Positions 56,323-64,000 of a stretch of 64,000 nucleotides of DNA are shown here, piece by piece. The position numbers and the translations under genes are program-made. The DNA lies in contig NC_051100.1 of NCBI RefSeq assembly GCF_901709675.1, forward strand, positions 7,598,786 through 7,662,785, read 5' to 3'. The DNA comes from Syngnathus acus. Lineage: Eukaryota; Chordata; Actinopteri; Syngnathiformes; Syngnathidae. Under the pieces are notes generated by a model. That model worked only from the letters and a program-made list of their open reading frames with translations. It searched no databases and had not been told where the DNA came from. Position 1 is the first letter of the stretch. Each line of letters begins with the position of its first letter.

Positions 56323-59300
56323 ATGGAGCGGGCTTCCATCAAGCAGAACCAGTTGTGTGGCCCATGGGAGATGAAGCAGAGGCTTGGGATGGGAGGTTTT
56401 GGGCATGTCTACCTATACCAGAATCATGTAAGTGCTGTCATTCACATAATAAACTCACAGGAGCGTGCAAATAATCTGAGATGTCAGAGAGACAAGCGTA
56501 CGACAAGATCTTTTTCAGTGTGGAGACTGACTCCTGCATAAGAGAAGCAAGAAATCAAATGCATCTTTATCTGTGCACTTTAGTGATAGTAGTGTTATTA
56601 TTTTCATGTGTTGAGTAGAAGTCGGGGGAGAAGTTAGCTGTGAAACTCTGTCGCCTCGAACTGAGCTTCAAGAACAAGGAACGCTGGGGAAGAGAGATCC
56701 AGATCATGAAGAAGTGAATATGGATGCATTGATTATTATATTGCACAAAAAACATGATTTTTTTAAAATATTTTTTTAACAATGGTATTTATTTATCCTT
56801 TTTTTTAGGTTGAACCACGTGAATGTTGTTCAGGCCAGTGATGTTCCAGAAGAATTGAGCTTGATTGCGCTGAATGACCTACCGCTGCTAGCCATGGAGT
56901 ACTGTTCTGGAGGAGACCTACGCAAAGTAGTTTTATCATTTATTTATTTAATTTCATTAAATTGTCACTACATATGTATGTTCAAACCTTTTCAGGTTCT
57001 CAGTAAACCAGAAAATTGTTGTGGGTTGAAGGAGAGTGAAGTGCTCTCCCTACTCCGTGACATCGGTAAGTTTTTTTTTTTTGCTGTAAAAGCTCTCGTA
57101 GATGACTCTGCTTAATGCATTTTAATTTTTTGACAGGATGCGGTATTGAGTACCTTCATGAAAATAAGATTATACACAGAGACCTCAAGCCTGAGAATAT
57201 AGTTCTGCAAGAGATTAATGGGAAGGTAAATCACAATCTATGTTTGCAAAAGTGCCATTTGTAGCTGATTTCTCACTTTTCATTTTCCTCCAGCTTGTCC
57301 ATAAAATTATAGATCTTGGTTATGCAAAAGATCTCGACCAAGGCAGTGTCTGTACGTCCTTCGTCGGAACCCTCCAGTATCTCGTAAGTGTACATTGTTT
57401 ACATGTAGTGTCAATCTATTTTTTCTTTTCAAATTACAACCATTCATAAAGTGCAATTTTATGCGTTCTAGGCTCCGGAGCTGTTTGAAAGTAAACCTTA
57501 CACGGTAACTGTGGACTACTGGAGTTTTGGAACAGTAATATTTGAATGCACGTGTGGTTTTCGCCCGTTTTTACACCATATGCAGCCCGTACAGTGGTGA
57601 GTTTGATAAATGCTTTGTAATTAATTTCCTCCATAACTTCTGATTTATGAACTCAGCCTGAAAAACCGAATGATGAATGTTTCTAATGTTTGCTGTATTT
57701 GTAGTATATTTATATGCCACTTTTTAATAGGACAAGTCAGGTTAAGAATAAAGGTGCTAAGGACATCATGGCGGTGGAGGACATGAATGGAGAAGTTCGA
57801 TTTTCAACCCATCTTCCATATCCCAACAATCTCAGCAGGTAGAAACAAAAGCAACGATCATTATTCTATAAATCAAGAATTTCATTCTCTCCTAATGTTT
57901 GCATGCGCTTTTCTTAAGGCCGTTGTTAGCGCCAGTGGAGAATTTGCTGCAGATGTTGTTACTGTGGGACCCGGCAGCCCGTGGCGGGGGGTTGGATCCT
58001 GTTACGAAAAAGGCAAACTGTTACAAGGCTCTCCAGAACATCCTCAACATGAAGGTCAGTAATGAACAACAACAATTACTCCAGACGTCATACAAAAGCT
58101 CTTTTGCAAATGTTCCTCGATCAAGATAACAATTCCAAGATTTGGTGCTCAGGTGATCCATGTGTTAGATATGACGTCAGCCCAGATGCACTCTTTGATC
58201 CTGGAGGCCGAAGAGAGCTTACACTCCTTGCAGCTTCGTCTGGAGACGTACACACAGACGCATATCTCTCCCCTAAATCAAGAATTGCTGTTAGAGACGG
58301 GAATCTCCCTGGACCCACGTAGACTTCCTGCACATTGTTTACCGGATGGTTTGGTATGTGACGCTTACGCAAAAGCATATTTGCTGTGAATGATCTTTTT
58401 GCAGCCACTCTTGTTAGAATTTGTCATCAGTGTGTATGTGTGTGTCTTCATTTTTGTTGTTTTTTTGTGTCAGAGAGGCTGGGACACCTTCATCGTCTTC
58501 CTGTTTGATAAGAGCCTATCCAAGTACTCAGGACCGCTCACTGCCAGACCCTTGCCTGAGAGTGTCAACTTTATAGGTGAGACTTTTCACTTTAAAATAG
58601 CATCCAAATCTTTGCTTCGTTCTTCAATTCAACTTCAACAGTTTAATGTGCTTGGCTCCATTCAAAAGCAAGTCTCTTTTCTTTCTGCAGTCAGAGAGAC
58701 AAAGACGCAGCTCCCACTGACCACATTGAGGAAGGTATGGGGAGAAGCAGTCAGCTACATTTGTGGACTAAAAGAGGACTACACCCGCCTGTACCAGGGA
58801 CAAAGGGCTGCTATGTAAGTACATGTACGGAATTGTCAGTCGGTTATTCCTTCAGAAAAATGGTAACCAGCTGGGCGTGCAAGAGCAACATTATTAAATG
58901 TGTAAATCCATATTAATGTGTGACAGCTTTGTGGTGTGTCGTCTAAAAACAGCTGGTAGGGCTGGGAAATTTTAAAAGAAAATTCCCGACCCCCTACATT
59001 CTGCATTGGTGGCGCAAGGGGCAGAGAACTGGGGAATTTGATAGTTTTAATAGTCTTACATTGATCATTCAAATGCAAAGGTGTGGCTCATGCCTCTGAC
59101 TTATTTTTATTATTAGTATTAAAAAGAACCTAAGCATTGTTACTATTAGCAGTGTTTTGTGCACTTTTACAAAGTGATGCCAAAAAAGCTAGAAATAGCA
59201 AAAACAAGATCAGTCTAATCTTTTGTTTGTGCGTAGGTTGAGTCTGCTGCGTTATAACACCAACTTAACCCGCTACAAGAACCTGCTCTTCTCCCAGTCA

Positions 59301-61205
59301 CAGCAGCTGCAAGCCAAGCTGGCTTTTTTTAAAACCAGCATCCAGCATGACTTGGAGCAATACGCCAAGCAGAGACACACAGGCATCTGTGAGTTTCTCC
59401 TTTGGTCATTCATGCATCCATTGATGAAGTCTACACACCCCTGTTCAAATTCCAGATTTTCGCGATATAAGAAAAAATATCAAAACAAATCATTTAGAAA
59501 TGTTTTATATTCACAGTATTTGAAATGAAAGCAAATCATCTGCTTTTGTGTGTTTTTGCGAAGCTTCAGAGAAGATGCTTAGGACGTGGCATGAAAATGA
59601 AGCAAAGGCCGATGGCTTTTCAAAGGTAAGAGAAAATGTGGAAAGGCATAATGGCATACATCCCATTTGAGAATTCACACATTTCACAAATGCTTTCTGC
59701 CGTAGGTTGCTGATGTTGGATATCTAGATGAAGAGATAGTTGCGCTTCATTCTGAAATTGTGGAATTGCAGCGGAGTCCATTTTTGAGGAGACAAGGAGA
59801 CTCGATGGAACAACTGTCAGTATATTTAAGAATCACATCAGTGCTGTGTAGTGCACACAAAGTAACTTTGTGCCTTTCCGCAGCGAGGGTAAAGCTATTG
59901 AACTCTACAAGCAACTAAAAGCTAAATGCAAAAGTTAGTGAAGATCTTCACATTTATTCAAATTAAGTCTATAAAATGTATAAATATACTGTAAATAAAT
60001 GAATACATTTTGTGTTTCTGTACAGGCCCCGACCTACCACATGGTTACAGTGACAGCTCGGGCATGGTGAAGGCCATCCTGCAAATGGTTCAGAACCAAG
60101 ACCGAGTGCTGAAAGACTTGTACACTCACCTCAGGTAATTCATTCGCCTCCAGCCGAGCAAAGTGCAGCACGAATGTTCTACTTATCCACACTTGTTTTT
60201 CCCTTTAGTACAATTCTGGTATGTAAGCAACGCATCGTTGATTTGTTCCCAAAGTTGGAGAAGGCAGTTGAGAGCATAAAAACGGCAGAGGTAGCCGTAA
60301 TGCAAATGCAAACAAAGCGCCAGAAAGAGTTCTGGTACCTTCTGAAGATTGCCTGTGTGAGTCAAATATTAAGTCGAGAGTATTCAAATATTCAGTTGCC
60401 GTGATATACTTATTTGAAACCTTGTGTTTGTGTCTTAAGGCCCAAAACGATTCACAGATTTGTGTTCAGCCATCCACTGATGGGTAATGTGCTGGGATTA
60501 GAAAGCTTCATCATACAAAAAAAGTCGAAAGGATGATTTTTAAAAACTAGACCTTTTTTTTTCTCTTGCAGAGAAACTGTTTCTCAATTATTGGATGACA
60601 ACTGCCATTATCTAAATAAGCTCACTTCTTTGCTGCAAGATGTCAGCCTTGAGAGAGAGCAAAGCATGATGGTACGTTCTCCACAGTGTTTCTGGTCATT
60701 ATGGTTGGAATCATGCATTGTAACTCCTCCCATGTGACAGAGCCCAACAAATCATTTATTCAGAGTAGCTTAACGAGTGGAGCAAGTGTGTGTCTGAACC
60801 TTATTTCTTTATTTGCAACATCCTTTGTCTTGTGATCCTTGCTTTTTCCATGTTAGCTCCTCCTACTATCCACCACACCCTTCAGTCTTGTTTTTTTTAC
60901 TTGTAAATATGGATACTGTTGATATGCTACTTAACCAAGAACTAATTGGAAATGGAATAATTATCTTCCGTGATAGAGTGTCAAATTGGGAATCACTACA
61001 TAGACGTGTTTTCCCCTGTCATTCTCTTATTGAAGTCCAGTTATGTTGTATTTATTTACCACAGTACCACTACACCACATTTAAAAGTCTTAAGTTGAAC
61101 TTTATCTCTATGTTCTTTTTTTAGGATCAAGACTGGAGTTGGATCCCTAATGATGCAGCAAAACCCAACCAAAGGTCTTTGACCGACCAATCAGGAACAC
61201 AATGA
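56323..61205 (+). CDS. chuk: Inhibitor of NF-kB kinase subunit alpha (IKK-alpha)
   Basis: Twenty-one coding exons: 56323-56427, 56619-56713, 56809-56926, 56996-57065, 57137-57225, 57294-57383, 57472-57596, 57731-57838, 57919-58054, 58153-58353, 58474-58576, 58691-58814, 59237-59388, 59564-59625, 59706-59815, 59884-59933, 60026-60134, 60209-60356, 60440-60483, 60572-60671 and 61125-61205. They join to 739 residues (human 745). The kinase domain has glycine loop LGMGGFG, Lys44, HRDLKPEN with Asp145, DLG, and the activation loop GSVCTS with Ser177 and Ser181. A ubiquitin-like domain follows ([16 protein letters not shown]), then a scaffold/dimer region (RAAMLSLLRYN) and a C-terminal DWSW motif. 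IKK-alpha rather than IKK-beta is supported by AAMLSLLRYN, GISSEKML and the neighbour erlin1. It phosphorylates IkB and p100 in NF-kB signalling. AATAAA near 61691 is a possible poly-A signal. Confidence 0.95.
59426..59530. repeat. DNA-transposon-like terminal repeat, copy 2
   Basis: Within the chuk intron after exon 13: GAAGTCTACACACCCCTG, then TTCAAATTCCAGATTTT. It shares the core AAGTCTACACACCC and the following CAAAT(N)CCAG block with 40534-40625. Confidence 0.6.
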
Positions 61206-63306
61206 ATCAAAGATACGTTAGTGATGCAATACAACATGTATGCTGCCTAGACGGTTTATGATGTAGTGGACAGGCTTTATGTTAAAGCCTGTTAGCCATG
61301 ATATAAGCTACACAGTGGTTTTGTTCGTTTTGTGTTACAATGTAAAGCAAAATGTATTTATTTCACGAGTGAAACTGAGCAAAGTGAAATGTGCGCCATG
61401 CATATTCCTCACTCGCTCAAGGAGTAAAATTAATAATTTTGCAAATTAAACAATAATTGTAGTTAAAGTATCATTTTAAGCAAATCATCCAAACATTATC
61501 TAAGAGTTAACCATAACTTATTCTGCAGGTGTTGTGGTAAACTCTAACTGAAACTGTCCAAGAGGTATTCATTAAAGGGAGTGAGTTTGTTGTCCTGAAC
61601 CTTTCTAAGAGTAATATTTTGATTACCACCTTTTGCTCCAAGAGAGGCAATGCAGACAGCACTTACAAGCACTTACAGTTCAATTCTATAACAATAAACT
61701 GTAAATGACTTCACTTTTTGAGTGTCAAGGTTATTTTCTAATGGTAGAATTTTCAGCTCTTGTATTAATGTATTGGTTAGTTGTAGCTACTAATAAACAT
61801 ACTTTGTAATGTGGGTAGTGACATGACATGTCAAATTCCAAAGTGAAAATAATTCCCACGGTCCCTGAAAGCAGCACACCAAGAGCGAAATAATCAAAAA
61901 TATAGATCATTTTAGCTTTTACGTTCAATAGATTTGCATTGGTTGTTACGAATTGTTTGCTTATTGAAGTACAAATGTTATTCAGCTTTTCTATATATTT
62001 TATATATCTTTATCGACTTTATAAAACTAATAGATTTAATTACGTTTTCGGTCAATTCTTGGGTCTTCTGAGCATTTAAATTGGCAATATTTGGGTAGTG
62101 ACCTGAGTTTTTAGGTGTAAAATGTTTCAGAACTACTTTTAGAAGATAACAAATAATTCCGACAGCCCATGAATGCAGCACCGCAACAAGCCCAAACTAA
62201 AACTGCGGTAGGCGGTTGAGGGGGATGAGACGTTGAATGAACGCCAGGAGAGGTGACTGTTCGCGATAGTGGTAATTTCATTTTACTACATTTAATTCAA
62301 CTCGGCACTCGAACATTGTTGCACGTATTTCTCCCTACAAAGCTACGCCTCGCTTAGTAGATTGCGGAGGTTATCAGCCCAAGCAGTTAGCACACAGCAT
62401 GCATGATTACGGAATCCGCCCCCGGTAGTGAAGGATAGCTCACGCCACGGCTAACTGTGGCTAACACACGTCGTTGGTCTTTCAGCAATGCGTCGGTCTG
62501 TTGCGTATTAAAAATGGAAAGTCATGATTGCGAAGAATGCTCTTTGTTGATTTTAGTTCATCGAAATGCATTTTGCCAGTCTGTGTGCCAACGCTTGTTA
62601 GCAGTCGTCATTGTCATCTGTCAGTGTAAAATGAACGGTCGCGACAGTTGTGTGGACCTTCGAATGTTTATTGGCTCCGTTGTGGTGAAAGGATTCTGTA
62701 AATCGGTGTGCTTATTCTGTTATTTTGTCAAATTCTTATAACGACGGAATAAATCGCTTTTAAATAAATAAATCATCTAATATTCGAAACAAAGAGACAT
62801 ACAGTGAGTATATAATTGTTGCAAAGTATTTCCCAAATTTACCCCCAATTCGATGTGGATGACTGGATGCCCCCCCCCCCCCCCCCCCCTAAAATATTAA
62901 ATGATAATGTTGCATAATCTGGAATACATAACATTTCGTTCTATTTTTCAACACTCACAGGAAAGACACACAAACACATTTTAAATGATACATTTGGACC
63001 AATTAAGTGAATTTAGATGATTTTCTGCGATGCACCTGATGATGTCACAGCATACTAAAGTGGTTGGGAATCATCAAACCTTGCAACCATAGGTGGGCCT
63101 TAATAAAATGTACAGTCTTTTTATTTCACTCATGTCAGTTGGTGACTTATTTACAAGGACTTTTATTTTACACCAATCCTACGCTTGTTTTAATCGCTTG
63201 CAATAAAAAGGCAGCAGAATAGCTCCATGCCATTTACTATACTTGTGCAAACATTTTAGGATGTTTAAACAATGGTCATCTATCTACAGGTGAGAGCCCA
63301 GTGAGG
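61206..63306. other. chuk to erlin1 spacer
   Basis: Holds the chuk 3' UTR and, from roughly 62250, a more CpG-containing segment that is probably the erlin1 promoter and first untranslated exon. An acceptor CTACAG (63286-63291) lies 15 bp before the erlin1 ATG. An open frame at 62457-62741 is rich in Cys but has no family resemblance. Confidence 0.45.
62870..62889. repeat. Poly-C tract
   Basis: A run of 20 C residues upstream of erlin1. A tract like this is prone to length errors in sequencing. Confidence 0.95.
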
Positions 63307-63996
63307 ATGACGCCACATGTCGGGGCTGTTTTTGCAGCAATTGCAGGGGTGACGGCTGTCCTGCTGCACTCCTCCATTCACAAAATAGAGGAAGGCCACC
63401 TTGCTGTCTACTACAGGTACTGCTAACTGTACACTGACACAACACTAACCAATTTTCCTTTGAAAGGAGAAAGAAAACGTGTAACTGGCGTCAAAGATAG
63501 GGTTATGATCCGTTTTAGAGTTTTCACTGTACGACATTTAAGGTGAACTTGTTTGTTAACGTTGTGCCCTACAGACGATTTCCTTCACTCTACCCGCCTA
63601 CATTGTAATCAGCAGCTACCCAGCTATTTCGAAATCATTGCACAAGCTTCTTCTTTTTTTTTTTTTATGTCTTTAGGGGTGGAGCTTTGCTGACAGGTCC
63701 CAATGGTCCGGGATATCATATCATGCTGCCTTTCATTACCACATTCCGATCAGTTCAGGTAATCTCTTCTCGCATCCTTCTCGCAAGAATGAGGACAGTT
63801 ATAATCAACTGTGTATCTCATCATACACACAGGCAGAACAGGAAATTATGTTGTCTCCTCATCTTGCAGTTTAACATAAAAAAAACAAACATTGTAATTG
63901 CTGTGTTAGCTGAACTATTCCGTTCATTTTTTGTATTCTTTTATTTCAGACGACATTGCAGACTGATGAGATCAAGAATGTACCTTGTGGAACAAG
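63307..63996 (+). CDS. erlin1: Erlin-1 (ER lipid raft SPFH protein), 5' part only
   Basis: Three coding exons (63307-63416, 63677-63758, 63950-63996) are seen before the right edge of the window; the last one appears to end at an AG/GTAT donor at 63996/63997. They encode about 80 residues: a short N-terminal hydrophobic segment (type II anchor, [13 protein letters not shown]), [31 protein letters not shown] and [15 protein letters not shown]. This is the start of the SPFH/prohibitin domain and fits erlin1 better than erlin2 ([19 protein letters not shown]). Function: with erlin2 it forms an ER-membrane ring complex that directs activated IP3 receptors to ERAD and binds cholesterol. Most of the gene lies beyond the window. 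Confidence 0.95.
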
Positions 63997-64000
63997 GTAT

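Noticed and set aside
62457-62741. A Cys-rich 94-codon open frame upstream of erlin1
   Set aside because: No similarity to any family and no splice or context support; more likely the erlin1 5' region.

Overview
The window is vertebrate nuclear DNA and almost certainly comes from a teleost fish. It has spliced genes with canonical GT/AG introns, many microsatellites, A+T-rich non-coding DNA, fish-type repeats, and a C2H2 zinc-finger gene whose first-exon leader is of a kind I know from fish genomes. All assignments come from reading the translated exons and matching them to remembered vertebrate protein families; no search was run. Exon joins were checked by hand for reading-frame continuity.

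Layout, left to right: an intronless neuropeptide Y receptor gene of Y4 type (minus, 1.3-2.6 kb). About 6 kb with no gene I can see. samd8, the SAM-domain sphingomyelin-synthase-related protein (minus, 8.9-13.1 kb). A microsatellite-rich divergent interval. Three tandem atypical dual-specificity phosphatase genes (plus, 15.2-20.1 kb: dusp13a, a second DUSP13-type gene, dusp29). A C2H2 zinc-finger gene with a 4-bp frameshifting duplication (minus, 20.6-22.3 kb). adk, adenosine kinase (minus, 24.4-29.8 kb), head to head with ap3m1, the AP-3 mu subunit (plus, 30.9-33.0 kb). vcl, vinculin, including a metavinculin exon (minus, 35.3-49.1 kb). plau, a urokinase-type plasminogen activator with a kringle but no EGF module (minus, 51.6-54.1 kb), which holds a tRNA-Ala(UGC) gene in its last intron. 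chuk, IKK-alpha (plus, 56.3-61.2 kb). The first three coding exons of erlin1 (plus, 63.3 kb to the right edge).

The block samd8-dusp13-dusp29-adk-ap3m1-vcl-plau has the same relative order and orientation as I recall for human 10q22, except that KAT6B, which lies between ADK and DUSP29 in human, is missing and a zinc-finger gene sits there. chuk-erlin1 is a conserved neighbour pair but lies elsewhere in human (10q24). The genes are not an operon or a single pathway; they are an ancient linkage group. Functions range over membrane lipid synthesis (samd8), muscle or testis phosphatases (DUSPs), purine salvage (adk), vesicle sorting (ap3m1), cell adhesion (vcl), pericellular proteolysis (plau) and NF-kB signalling (chuk).

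I found no undescribed multi-gene system. The points most worth a second look are the retained metavinculin exon, the EGF-less plau, the altered NEMO-binding motif in chuk, the broken finger array with flanking direct repeats, and the KAT6B-to-ZNF replacement.
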